A DNA stretch of 8,589 nucleotides from an uncultured Prevotella sp. (GCA_946625715.1 CAMOTK010000078.1:1-8589), one strand, 5' to 3'. Positions 1-6,949 are shown, counted from the first letter of the stretch. The notes: generated from the sequence alone by a model not told the origin. Numbers and translations: made by a program.

Positions 1-79
1 CATTGAAGTCTTAAGAAAATAGGTTTTAAGGCTCGACCTTGTTTTTACGAAATAAGCCGACAAAAAGGCTGAAAAAGAG

Positions 80-129
80 GGCCGTTTTTGCTCGCCGACC
101 ATCAGTTGGCTGCAAAAATGGCCTTTTTT
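80..129 (+). terminator. candidate intrinsic terminator, possibly bidirectional
   Basis: Positions 80-91 (GGCCGTTTTTGC) pair with 112-123 (GCAAAAATGGCC) as a 12-bp stem with one G-U pair and a 20-nt loop, followed on the plus strand by six T (124-129). On the minus strand the same stem is followed by CTCTTTTT, so it could also stop transcripts arriving from the cls side. The stem is AT-rich in the middle, so strength is uncertain. Confidence 0.45.
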
Positions 130-145
130 GTGCCCCTTCTTTTCT

Positions 146-167
146 GGCTTTTTGGGGCCAAAAAGCC
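146..167. repeat. perfect 10-bp inverted repeat (hairpin)
   Basis: GGCTTTTTGG (146-155) and CCAAAAAGCC (158-167) are perfect reverse complements separated by two bases. No T tract follows on either strand, so it is not a canonical intrinsic terminator. It lies 15 bp before the first site of the palindrome array. Confidence 0.6.
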
Positions 168-181
168 CACTTTCGGGCAAC

Positions 182-414
182 TTATCGATAAACCACCCCC
201 CAACTCATCGATAAACTCGGCAAAAGTCATTGATGAGTCAGGGTGCAACTTATCGATAACTTAGCGTCTGATTTATCGATAAGTTTCGGAAAAGTCATCG
301 ATGTCTGGCGCATAAGTTGTCGATAAGCTTCGCATAAGTTATCGATAAGTTTCGGCTTGGTGCTGACTGGTTTTCGCCAAAAAACGCGCAACGAGCGGGC
401 CAACTTATCGATAA
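182..414. repeat. phased array of TTATCGATAA palindromes, 22-23 bp period
   Basis: Five exact TTATCGATAA cores start at 182, 250, 273, 339 and 405. Four variants start at 205 (TCATCGATAA), 227 (TCATTGATGA), 295 (TCATCGATGT) and 317 (TTGTCGATAA). Start-to-start distances are 23, 22, 23, 23, 22, 22, 22 and then 66, which is three periods, so two units seem to have decayed. The copy at 402-417 is a perfect 16-bp palindrome, AACTTATCGATAAGTT. Several units share the following bases GTTTCGG. A spacing near two helical turns would place the sites on about the same DNA face. The period is not a multiple of three and no coding frame is conserved. Function is unknown: a protein-binding array, or a mini-satellite derived from one, are both possible. 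Confidence 0.85.
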
Positions 415-547
415 GTTTCTGAAAACACAGGGGTTCTCATGAGAAAAATGTGGCTGAAAAAGTGATGAAAACATCCGTTTTCCGCCCCAAAGCACCCAAA
501 AACTGCGCCAGATTTCAAGCGAAAGAAGGGCTGATTTTTGTGAAATA

Positions 548-1966
548 TTAGAACAGCGGCGAGAACAGACGCACGAACGACTCCCACAGACGGGCCAGGA
601 AGCTGGGCTTCATCAGGTGGGCCTGCTCGCTGAAGAGCACCGACTGGCGCTCGTCGTCGAGATACATGGCCTTCAGTTGCAGGGCCGTCGGGCGGTCGTA
701 GATGAAGACGTTCGACTCGAAGTTGTTCTCAAACGAGCGCACGTCGATGTTGGTCGACCCGCAGGTGGCCACGGTGTCGTCGCACACCATCACCTTCGAG
801 TGCAGGAAACCTGTCTGGTAGAGGCTTACCTGTATGCCAGCCTCAACTGCCTCGCGCAGATAGCTGTTCTGGGCCCACTCCACAAAGTGGGCATCGCCAC
901 TGGCGGGCACGAGGATGCGCACGTCGACACCACTGGCCACGGCCGTCTTCATGGCGAAGAACACCGGCTCGGTGGGCAGGAAGTAGGGCGTCTCGATGTA
1001 GACGTAGTCCTTGGCTCCCATGATGGTGCGCACGTAGCCCTGCATGATTTCCGGTGAAGGCGAGGCGGGGCTGCCGGTGACCACCTGCAGCAGTGCGCCC
1101 GGCGTGGTGGCCTGCGGGGCAGGGTAGTATTTCTTGTTGGTGATGAGTGTGCGGTCAACGAAGTACCAGTCTACCAGAAAAGCACGCTGAAGGGCATAGA
1201 CGCCCGGTCCACTGATTTGCATCATCGTGTCGCGCCAGGGCTGTCGGTCGAGCCCTTTCACGTAGCGCATGGCAATGTTCATGCCGCCAATGAAGCCCGT
1301 CAGGCCGTCGATGACAATGATTTTGCGGTGGTTGCGGTAGTTGGCCTTGCTGGTGAACGAGGGGAAGCGCACAGGCAGGAAGGGCGCCACCTCGATGCCC
1401 TCTTCGCGCATCTGTTCGAAGAACTTGTTTTTCACGCTCCAGCAGCCCACGTCGTCGTAGATGACCTTCACCTCCACGCCCTGACGGGCCTTGGTGATGA
1501 GTGCGTCGCTGACGGTCTGCCCCAGTGGGTCGTCTTCGAAGATGTACATGTCGATGTGGATGTGGCTCTTGGCCTGACCGATGGCCGCCAGCAGGGCCGG
1601 GAAGAACTCGTAGCCGCTGGTGAACACGGTGAGCTGGTTGTCCTTGTAGGGCAGGGCGAAGTTTTGCGAGACGAAGAGGTCGATGAGCGCCTGGTGCTCT
1701 TTGGGTGCCATCAGGTCTTTCTGTTCTACGAACTCGAGCATCGAGCGCTTCGACAGCTCGTCGAGCGAGCGCTGGCTGATGAGCCGCTCCTTGCGGGTGT
1801 TGACGCCGAAGAACAGGTAGGCAATGATGCCTGCTATGGGTATGAACCAGATGATGAGTGCCCATGCCGTGGCCTTGGCCGGCTGCCTGTTGTCCATGAC
1901 TACGTGGATGATGGCTGCAACGGCTATCATCTGGTAGAGCAGGAACAGTAGGTTGAAGAGGGTCAT
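548..1966 (-). CDS. cls: cardiolipin synthase (phospholipase D family)
   Basis: The 472-residue protein has the usual size and layout of bacterial cardiolipin synthases, which join two phosphatidylglycerol molecules into cardiolipin and release glycerol at the inner membrane. Two hydrophobic segments lie at residues about 3-23 and 33-54, followed by a basic stretch. Two intact phospholipase D HxK(x)4D motifs are visible: His213, Lys215 and Asp220, followed by Gly-Gly-Met-Asn; and His389, Lys391 and Asp396, followed by Gly-Ser-Thr-Asn. Both halves of the active site therefore look functional. The ATG start lies 20 nt after the queE stop with no clear Shine-Dalgarno sequence. It is the last gene of the minus-strand cluster. 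Which Cls paralogue it is cannot be told from sequence alone, and phosphatidyl transfer to another alcohol cannot be excluded. Confidence 0.93.
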   Translation of the reverse strand: MTLFNLLFLLYQMIAVAAIIHVVMDNRQPAKATAWALIIWFIPIAGIIAYLFFGVNTRKERLISQRSLDELSKRSMLEFVEQKDLMAPKEHQALIDLFVSQNFALPYKDNQLTVFTSGYEFFPALLAAIGQAKSHIHIDMYIFEDDPLGQTVSDALITKARQGVEVKVIYDDVGCWSVKNKFFEQMREEGIEVAPFLPVRFPSFTSKANYRNHRKIIVIDGLTGFIGGMNIAMRYVKGLDRQPWRDTMMQISGPGVYALQRAFLVDWYFVDRTLITNKKYYPAPQATTPGALLQVVTGSPASPSPEIMQGYVRTIMGAKDYVYIETPYFLPTEPVFFAMKTAVASGVDVRILVPASGDAHFVEWAQNSYLREAVEAGIQVSLYQTGFLHSKVMVCDDTVATCGSTNIDVRSFENNFESNVFIYDRPTALQLKAMYLDDERQSVLFSEQAHLMKPSFLARLWESFVRLFSPLF

Positions 1967-1969
1967 AGG

Positions 1970-1983
1970 CTGTTGGCTGTTGG
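1970..1983. repeat. 7-bp tandem duplication CTGTTGG in the queE-cls gap
   Basis: CTGTTGG occurs twice head to tail (1970-1976, 1977-1983) and fills most of the 20-nt gap between queE and cls. The same heptamer appears once in the corA leader (8008-8014). It occupies the site where a cls ribosome-binding site would be expected. Confidence 0.6.
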
Positions 1984-1986
1984 CGG

Positions 1987-2589
1987 TTATTTGAATCCTG
2001 CAATCTTGTGCACCTGCAGGGAGAGGCGCCAGCGGGGATGGTCCTTGATGTAGCCGATGCAGGCTGCCTGGATGGCAGCGTTGCGTGTGGCATCGCCCGT
2101 GTCGCAGGGCTGCAGGTAGAAGAATGGCGTGGCGGCCGACTGGCCTTGCACCACGGCCTGCTCGGGAGCGGTATGCTCGTCGAACACGAGCTTGATTTCG
2201 TCGGGCACCTTGCCGGCCGAGCCGTCGGCGGCAGGCATCTCGTAGGGCAACTGTTTCGGCGACACCGTGAGCCAGTCGAGGTTCTTGGGTGCCGGACGCG
2301 TGCCGTTGCTCTCCATGGCCACCAGGAACCCGGCTTGGTGCAACTGGTCGACAAAGACTTCGTCGGCCTGCAGGGTAGGCTCGCCACCGGTGAGCACCAC
2401 GAAGCGTGCGGGGTAGGCCGAAAGCGCTGCAATGATGTCGGCGGCGGTCATCTCGCGATAGTCGTTGAACTCCGTGTCGCAGAACGGACAGCGCAGGTTG
2501 CAGCCCGCAAAGCGCACAAACGATGCTGCGCGCCCCACGTTGTGGCCTTCGCCCTGCAGGGAGTAGAAGATGTCGTTAATCCTCATCAT
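1987..2589 (-). CDS. queE: 7-carboxy-7-deazaguanine synthase
   Basis: This 200-residue radical SAM enzyme converts 6-carboxy-5,6,7,8-tetrahydropterin, the QueD product, to 7-carboxy-7-deazaguanine, the core of queuosine and other 7-deazapurines. The N-terminal SLQGEG (10-15) is a hallmark of QueE. The [4Fe-4S] cluster ligands are the CxxxCxxC set Cys30, Cys34 and Cys37, followed by Asp38. TGGEP (67-71) is the SAM-binding motif, and VSPK lies at 109-112. The length is normal for short QueE forms. The start is Met-Met: 2589 and 2586 are both possible, giving 14 or 11 bases of overlap with the 3' end of queD, so translation is probably coupled. Because QueD is encoded directly upstream, the assignment is strong. 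The next enzyme, QueC, is not in the window. Confidence 0.95.
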   Translation of the reverse strand: MMRINDIFYSLQGEGHNVGRAASFVRFAGCNLRCPFCDTEFNDYREMTAADIIAALSAYPARFVVLTGGEPTLQADEVFVDQLHQAGFLVAMESNGTRPAPKNLDWLTVSPKQLPYEMPAADGSAGKVPDEIKLVFDEHTAPEQAVVQGQSAATPFFYLQPCDTGDATRNAAIQAACIGYIKDHPRWRLSLQVHKIAGFK

Positions 2590-2917
2590 CGGCTACATAC
2601 ATGGCTACGTTGCCCTCGCTCTCCTGCACCTCGGCCTTGTAGCAGCAGGGAATCTGGTCTACACACCAGCGTGCAATGTTCTCTGCCGTGGGGTTGAAGG
2701 GCAGCACCTCGTTCAGGTTCTGGTGGTCGAGCACGCGCTTCACGCGCCGTTTCACCTCGGTGAAGTCAATCACCATGCCGTTATGGTCGAGCTCGCGTGA
2801 GCGGCAGTAGACGGTGATTTCCCAGTTGTGTCCGTGCAGTCGGGTGCACTTGCTTTCGTAGTCGAGGGTCAGATAGTGGCTGGCCGAAATTTCTATTTTC
2901 TTCTTAATGTAGTACAC
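2576..2917 (-). CDS. queD: 6-carboxy-5,6,7,8-tetrahydropterin synthase
   Basis: The 113-residue protein belongs to the 6-pyruvoyl-tetrahydropterin synthase family and should convert dihydroneopterin triphosphate to 6-carboxytetrahydropterin, feeding QueE. The zinc ligands are His14, His28 and His30 (in LHGHNW). The catalytic Cys24 and the Asp64-His65 pair are present, as are MVIDF (48-52), PTAEN (76-80) and the substrate-binding Glu99. The reading frame starts with GTG at 2917: no ATG lies upstream in frame back to the dnaG stop, and the conserved N-terminal strand begins immediately, so GTG is the best choice. It lies 24 nt after dnaG and overlaps queE. The acidic end Asp-Asp-Glu-Asp is encoded in the overlap. 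Confidence 0.94.
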   Translation of the reverse strand: MYYIKKKIEISASHYLTLDYESKCTRLHGHNWEITVYCRSRELDHNGMVIDFTEVKRRVKRVLDHQNLNEVLPFNPTAENIARWCVDQIPCCYKAEVQESEGNVAMYVADDED

Positions 2918-2941
2918 GTTCTTTACTTTAATAAATGTTCG

Positions 2942-5041
2942 TTAGTTAATCATGAGGTCGCTGCCCAGCTGTTTGGCCAGGGCGTTGCGTATGTTTTGCG
3001 TCTCGCTGTACTCCTGCATCAGGCTCATGATGCGCTCCATGTCGCCTGTGGCCTGGCGCATGGCCTGCTGAATGTCCTTCATGCGCTTCTCCACAATGTC
3101 GAGGCGGAAGTCCATGATGAGGTGCACCACGCGCTGGCGCAGGGCGTCGGTGCTCTGTTCCACCTTGAAGCGTCCGCCCAGCTGGTGGCGGTCAATGAGC
3201 AGTTGGGTGGCCAGATGGCTGATGTTGATGTCGGGGTGGTTGACGAAGTATTGGGCCGTCTTGAAGTTGGGGTCGTCCATGTGGGCCACGGCCTCGGTGC
3301 GTATCTGCTCGTAGAGCGGATTGCTGAAGAAGAGCTGGTCTTCCGACAGGTTGAAGTCAATGTACTGGGCCACGGTGAGACTGATGTGGCTGCCGTCGTC
3401 GGTCTCCACGTTGTCGTAGATGACTTGTTCGCCGTAGCGCACAATCTCGCGCACCAGCATGCGGGCCACGGCGTCTGACTGTTCCACCACGCTGTGCAGT
3501 CCGAAGGCTCCTTGTGCCCCGTCGTCCTGCTGCACGGGCGGTGCTGTGGTCACAGTAGGCTGTGGCACTTCAGCAGCAGGCTGCGTGGTCGCCTGTTGTC
3601 CATTCATCTGAGTGCTCTCTTGCCGACGCTCCTCGCGCTCGCGTTCCTTATTCTTCTCTTCAATGTTCTGCCGGATGTTGTTGTTGAGCGACTCAATGAG
3701 CGTCTGCTCCTTCATGCCGATGCGGCGCGACAGTTCGCTGATGTAGGTAGAGCGGAGAATGGGGTCGGGAATGACCGAGATGCTCTTCACAATGCTGCCT
3801 ATGGCTTCCGAGCGCTTCACGGGGTCGGTGGCGTTCTCCACCGTCAGCTGGATTTTGAAGGTGATGAAGTCGGTCTGGTGCGCTTCGATGTACTGGCGCA
3901 GCTCGTCAGACGAGTGCTTTCTGGCAAACGAGTCGGGGTCGTCGCCGTCGGGCAAGAGCAGCACCTTGATGTTCATGCCCTCGGCCAGCAGCATGTCGGT
4001 GCCGCGCATGGCAGCGTGAATGCCGGCCTCGTCGCCATCGTAGAGCAGCGTGATGTTGCTCGTGAAGCGGTGGAGCATGCGTATCTGGTGGTTGGAAAGA
4101 GCCGTGCCGCTGTTGGCCACCACGTTCTCCACGCCTGCCTGGTGCATGGCAATGACGTCGGTGTAGCCCTCGACCATGAACACGCGGTCTTCCTTCACAA
4201 TGGCGCGCTTGGCCTGAAAGATGCCGTAGAGCTCGCGCTCCTTGTGGTAGATGTCGCTCTCGGGCGAGTTGACATACTTCTGTGCCACGCCCTTGGTGCG
4301 CGAGTCGAGCACGCGACCGCCGAAAGCCACCACCTTACCACTGACGTTGAACCACGGAAATATGGCCCGGCCACGGTAGCGGTCGACGAGAACCCCCCTT
4401 CCGTCCCCCGAGGGGGAAACTTCAATGTCCCCCTCGGGGGACGGAAGGGGGGTCTTGGTCTGAGCTTGATTCTTTTCGTAGCATAGGCCCGTCTTCACCA
4501 GATATTCGGCCTTGTAGCCAGCCTTCATGGCTGCCTGAGCCATGGCGTCGCGCCGATTGAGCGAGAAGCCCAACTGGAACTTCTCGATAATGTCGTCGCG
4601 AATGCCTCGGCTACGAAAATACTGCTTGCCGATGGCCACGCCATCGGGGTCGTTGTTGAGAATGTCGTTGAAATATTTGGCGGCCCACTCGTTGACAATA
4701 AACATCGACTCGCGCTCGCCTTGCTCCTTGCGCTCCTCGTCGGTGAGCTCCTTTTCCACAATCTCTATGTGGTACTTCTTGGCCAGCCAGCGCAAGGCTT
4801 CGGGGTAGCTGATCTGCTCGTGCTCCATGAGGAAACCGGCAGGCGTGCCGCCCTTGCCGCACACGAAGCAGTGGCAGATGTTCTTGGACGGCGACACCAT
4901 GAACGAGGGGTTGCGGTCGTCGTGGAAAGGGCACAAGCCCTTATAGTTGACACCGCTCTTGCGTAGTGTCACAAACTCGCTGACGACATCAACAATCTGT
5001 GCCGCATCGATAATCTTGTCAACTGTCGCTCTGTCTATCAA
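2942..5041 (-). CDS. dnaG: DNA primase with an in-frame palindromic insertion
   Basis: This 699-residue primase makes the RNA primers for replication and works with the DnaB helicase. The N-terminal CHC2 zinc ribbon has Cys37, His40, Cys58 and Cys61. The RNA-polymerase domain follows, with DRYRGR at 220-225 and FGGRV at 240-244. The TOPRIM metal site is seen at Glu291 (VEGYTD), Asp335 and Asp337 (YDGDEAG), and PDGDDPD at 364-370. A charged then Gln/Thr/Pro-rich linker (about 461-514) leads to the C-terminal helicase-binding domain. Residues 197-217 come from a perfect inverted repeat (4392-4453) and look like an insertion before DRYRGR. The start codon is TTG: Met-Ile-Asp-Arg matches the family N-terminus, no upstream ATG was found in frame, and the first internal Met (residue 48) would delete the zinc ligands Cys37 and His40. 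AAGGAG (5058-5053) and AGAAGG (5051-5046) lie upstream. Translation is probably coupled to the DUF349 gene, whose stop is 8 nt away. Confidence 0.96.
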   Translation of the reverse strand: MIDRATVDKIIDAAQIVDVVSEFVTLRKSGVNYKGLCPFHDDRNPSFMVSPSKNICHCFVCGKGGTPAGFLMEHEQISYPEALRWLAKKYHIEIVEKELTDEERKEQGERESMFIVNEWAAKYFNDILNNDPDGVAIGKQYFRSRGIRDDIIEKFQLGFSLNRRDAMAQAAMKAGYKAEYLVKTGLCYEKNQAQTKTPLPSPEGDIEVSPSGDGRGVLVDRYRGRAIFPWFNVSGKVVAFGGRVLDSRTKGVAQKYVNSPESDIYHKERELYGIFQAKRAIVKEDRVFMVEGYTDVIAMHQAGVENVVANSGTALSNHQIRMLHRFTSNITLLYDGDEAGIHAAMRGTDMLLAEGMNIKVLLLPDGDDPDSFARKHSSDELRQYIEAHQTDFITFKIQLTVENATDPVKRSEAIGSIVKSISVIPDPILRSTYISELSRRIGMKEQTLIESLNNNIRQNIEEKNKEREREERRQESTQMNGQQATTQPAAEVPQPTVTTAPPVQQDDGAQGAFGLHSVVEQSDAVARMLVREIVRYGEQVIYDNVETDDGSHISLTVAQYIDFNLSEDQLFFSNPLYEQIRTEAVAHMDDPNFKTAQYFVNHPDINISHLATQLLIDRHQLGGRFKVEQSTDALRQRVVHLIMDFRLDIVEKRMKDIQQAMRQATGDMERIMSLMQEYSETQNIRNALAKQLGSDLMIN
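4392..4453. repeat. 62-bp palindromic element inside dnaG
   Basis: Two 26-bp arms, 4392-4417 and 4428-4453, are perfect reverse complements around a 10-nt centre. Each arm carries runs of six and five C/G and the core TTCCGTCCCCC. Within each arm a shorter CCCCCGAGGGGG-type dyad is nested. On the dnaG strand the element is read in frame as residues from Thr197 to about Val217, rich in Pro, Ser, Gly and Asp, with no stop. The base composition and homopolymer runs differ sharply from the surrounding gene. No target-site duplication is obvious and no second copy was seen in this window. It resembles a small mobile palindromic repeat that inserted without breaking the reading frame. Confidence 0.9.
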
Positions 5042-5049
5042 TGAGCCTT

Positions 5050-6894
5050 CTACTCCTTGTTTTCTGCGTCTATAGCTTTGATTTTCTCACGTACGAGATT
5101 CATGTCGTCCTTCAGCTTCTGCACCTTGCGGTTCATTTCGTCGATGAGCGAATTGCCCTTCTTCGACGAGGCATTGAGGAAGCCAAGGTTGTTCTCGTAC
5201 GTCTGTACTTCCTGCTTGATGGCCTCATACTGGCGCATCAGGCGTGCACGCTCGCTGTCGAGTGCTGCTTCGCCACGCTCGGCCACCTGCTTCAGGTTCT
5301 GCTTGAAGTTGTTCAGCCGGCGGCGGGCCACCGAGATGTTCAGTTCCTTATAGAGCTTGTCGAGCACGGCGTGGTACTCTTCGTAGATTTTGTCCTTCTC
5401 CTTGAAAGGCACATGGCCTATCTGCTGGTATTCGGCCACGAGCTCCTGCACCTTCTCCTGCAGTCCTTCGCCCTTCTCTTCGGCAATCTGCTTCAGGCGC
5501 TCAATGACGTCGCGCTTCTTGGCCAGGTTCTGATGCTCCTCGCTGCGCTGACCGGCACCGGCGGCATTGCGGGCCTCGAAGAACTTGTTGCAGGCGCCGA
5601 GGAACTCTTCCCACAGCTGGTCGCCCAGCTTCTTGGGCACCATGCCGATGGTCTTCCACTCCTTCTGCAGGTTGATGAGCTTGTCGCTGGTCGACTTCCA
5701 TTCGGTAGAGTCTTGCAGGGCCTTGGCCTTTTCTATGAGTGCGCGCTTCTTGTCGGCGTTCTCCTTGAAGTTGTCCTTCAGTGTCTTGAAGTATTCGGAC
5801 TTGCGGGTGAAGAAGTCGTCGCAGGCAGCGCGGAAGCGCTCGAAGATTTTGACGTTCATCTTCTGCGGAGCGAAACCAATGGTCTTCCACTCGGTCTGCA
5901 CCTCGATGATTTCCTTGGTGTGGCGCTCCCAGTCGCTGCCGTTCTTGTTCTCCTCGGCAGCAATGGCCTCTACCTTCTCGCAGAGGGCCGTCTTCTTCTC
6001 CAGGTTCTCCTCTTCGCGGGCACGCAACGACTCGAAGTGCTGCTGGTGACGCTTGTTGATGACGGTCGAGGCGGCCTTGAAGCGTTGCCAGATTTCTTCA
6101 CGCAACTCCTTGGCCACAGGACCCGTCTCGCGGTATTCCTGGTGCAGTTTCTGCAGCTGGTGGAAAGCGCTGATGACGTCTTCCTCGTCGGCCAGTCGTT
6201 CTGCGGCCTCGCAGAGCTTGGTCTTCAGTTCCAAGTTCTTCTTGAAGTCGTATTCGCGGGCTTCGCTGTTCAGCTTGAGCAGGTCGTAGAACTGTTCCAC
6301 GTAGAGCTGATAGTTGCGCCACAGTTCGTTGGCGCGCTCGGCGGGCACGTTCTTGATTTCCTTCCACTCTTCCTGCAGAGCTTTGAATTCTTTATAGGAT
6401 TTGTTGGCCTCTTCGGGCGAAGTGACCATGGCTTTGATTTTCTCGATAATCTCGAGTTTGCGCTTCAGATTGTTCTCTTTCTCGGCTTCCTGCTCGCGGA
6501 AGAGCTGCTGGCGACGCTCCTTGATGACGCCCATCTCGGCCTTGAAGGCTTCTTCCTGTTCGTCGGGACGAATCTGGTAGGCTTCGGGGTCGCCACCACC
6601 ATCGATATAGGCCCTGAGCTGTGCTTCGCGCTCGGCAATATGAAGCTTATAGAATGCCGTCTTCAGATATTCCACCTCGTCTTTTTGCGGTACTTCCTCG
6701 CCGTGTGCTATCTCTTTCACGCGGTCGAGCACCTCTTTCTTCGACGTGTAAACCTTGCGCTCTTCCTGTACGTCCTGTACTTCTTGTACATCCTGTACCT
6801 CGGCTGGCGTTTCTGTCACTTCAGGTGCTACTTCAGCCACCTGCTGTTCTTCTGCTTTTCCCTGCATGAGGGCATTCTCTTGAGAGTCCATCAT
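5050..6894 (-). CDS. DUF349-repeat coiled-coil protein
   Basis: The 614-residue protein is highly charged and almost wholly helical in appearance, with no signal peptide or membrane segment, so it is probably cytoplasmic. Five DUF349-type repeats are visible through their aromatic signatures at about Trp177 (EEWKEI), Tyr254 (QEYRETG), Trp336 (EWKTIG), Trp413 (EWKTIG) and Tyr489 (EYQQIG), spaced 76-82 residues apart. Each is followed by an aromatic-rich stretch such as LW..F or IF..F. The N-terminus (about 12-45) is acidic and disordered, with a Val-Gln-Asp/Glu repeat from a 9-bp tandem repeat. The C-terminal 50-60 residues look like a coiled coil. The start is Met-Met at 6894 or 6891. It heads the putative operon and ends 8 nt before dnaG. 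The molecular function of DUF349 proteins is not known to me, and none is assigned. Confidence 0.9.
   Translation of the reverse strand: MMDSQENALMQGKAEEQQVAEVAPEVTETPAEVQDVQEVQDVQEERKVYTSKKEVLDRVKEIAHGEEVPQKDEVEYLKTAFYKLHIAEREAQLRAYIDGGGDPEAYQIRPDEQEEAFKAEMGVIKERRQQLFREQEAEKENNLKRKLEIIEKIKAMVTSPEEANKSYKEFKALQEEWKEIKNVPAERANELWRNYQLYVEQFYDLLKLNSEAREYDFKKNLELKTKLCEAAERLADEEDVISAFHQLQKLHQEYRETGPVAKELREEIWQRFKAASTVINKRHQQHFESLRAREEENLEKKTALCEKVEAIAAEENKNGSDWERHTKEIIEVQTEWKTIGFAPQKMNVKIFERFRAACDDFFTRKSEYFKTLKDNFKENADKKRALIEKAKALQDSTEWKSTSDKLINLQKEWKTIGMVPKKLGDQLWEEFLGACNKFFEARNAAGAGQRSEEHQNLAKKRDVIERLKQIAEEKGEGLQEKVQELVAEYQQIGHVPFKEKDKIYEEYHAVLDKLYKELNISVARRRLNNFKQNLKQVAERGEAALDSERARLMRQYEAIKQEVQTYENNLGFLNASSKKGNSLIDEMNRKVQKLKDDMNLVREKIKAIDAENKE
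6764..6799. repeat. 9-bp tandem repeat, four units
   Basis: Units TCCTGTACG, TCCTGTACT, TCTTGTACA and TCCTGTACC follow one another without gaps, inside the 5' part of the DUF349 gene. Because the unit is nine bases, copy-number changes keep the frame and only lengthen the acidic Val-Gln-Asp/Glu segment (about residues 32-43). Confidence 0.8.
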
Positions 6895-6928
6895 TTAACT
6901 GTTTTAAGTTATTGACTTGTAATAAACA

Positions 6929-6949
6929 CAAAATTAGGCCTCAAAATTA
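6929..6949 (-). promoter_or_regulatory. candidate promoter for the DUF349-dnaG-queD-queE-cls operon
   Basis: On the minus strand TAATTTTG occurs twice, at 6936-6929 and 6949-6942, both exact matches to the Bacteroidota -7 box TAnnTTTG. The nearer one would give a 5' leader of roughly 28 nt before the DUF349 start. No convincing -33 TTTG box is seen at the usual distance from either, so which one is used is open. The first box lies inside an inverted repeat. Confidence 0.5.

Larger units (their letters stand above)
1..547. other. gene-free region past the 3' end of cls
   Basis: No open frame here looks like a real protein. The small minus-strand frames contain repeated Asn-Leu-Ser-Ile because they read through the palindrome array. 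The region holds two hairpins (80-123, 146-167), the 22-bp array (182-414) and a 12-bp palindrome TTCTCATGAGAA at 434-445. It is rich in A and T runs. The window begins with CAT, so a minus-strand gene could start at position 3 and run off the left edge; GAAAATA at 15-21 is only a poor match to a -7 box for it. No clear terminator directly follows cls. Confidence 0.6.

Noticed and set aside
1..9. CATTGAAGT at the window start equals the centre of the dnaG palindrome
   Set aside because: The nine-base match does not extend into the arms on the side that can be seen, so chance is likely. It would merit a look if the bases to the left are GC-rich.
182..414. CRISPR array or oriC DnaA boxes
   Set aside because: Repeats of 10-16 bp with 6-13 bp spacers are too short for CRISPR and no cas gene is present. 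The core TTATCGATAA is not the DnaA box TTATCCACA, and dnaA is not in the window.
295..587. Two small minus-strand frames past cls
   Set aside because: One overlaps the 3' end of cls and the other reads through the palindrome array. Their residues repeat only because the DNA repeats.
1155..2432. A minus-strand open frame of 425 codons across queE and cls
   Set aside because: It is out of frame with both genes, spans their junction, and its Arg/Pro/Ser/His-rich translation is typical of a shifted frame in GC-rich DNA.
3494..4486. A plus-strand open frame of 330 codons opposite dnaG
   Set aside because: It is an antisense shadow of the primase, with no domain resemblance.
5041..6915. A plus-strand open frame of 624 codons opposite the DUF349 gene
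   Set aside because: It is the antisense of a well-supported repeat protein. The product is an implausible Leu/Val/Phe-rich mirror of Glu/Lys-rich codons, and no plus-strand promoter or ribosome site was seen.
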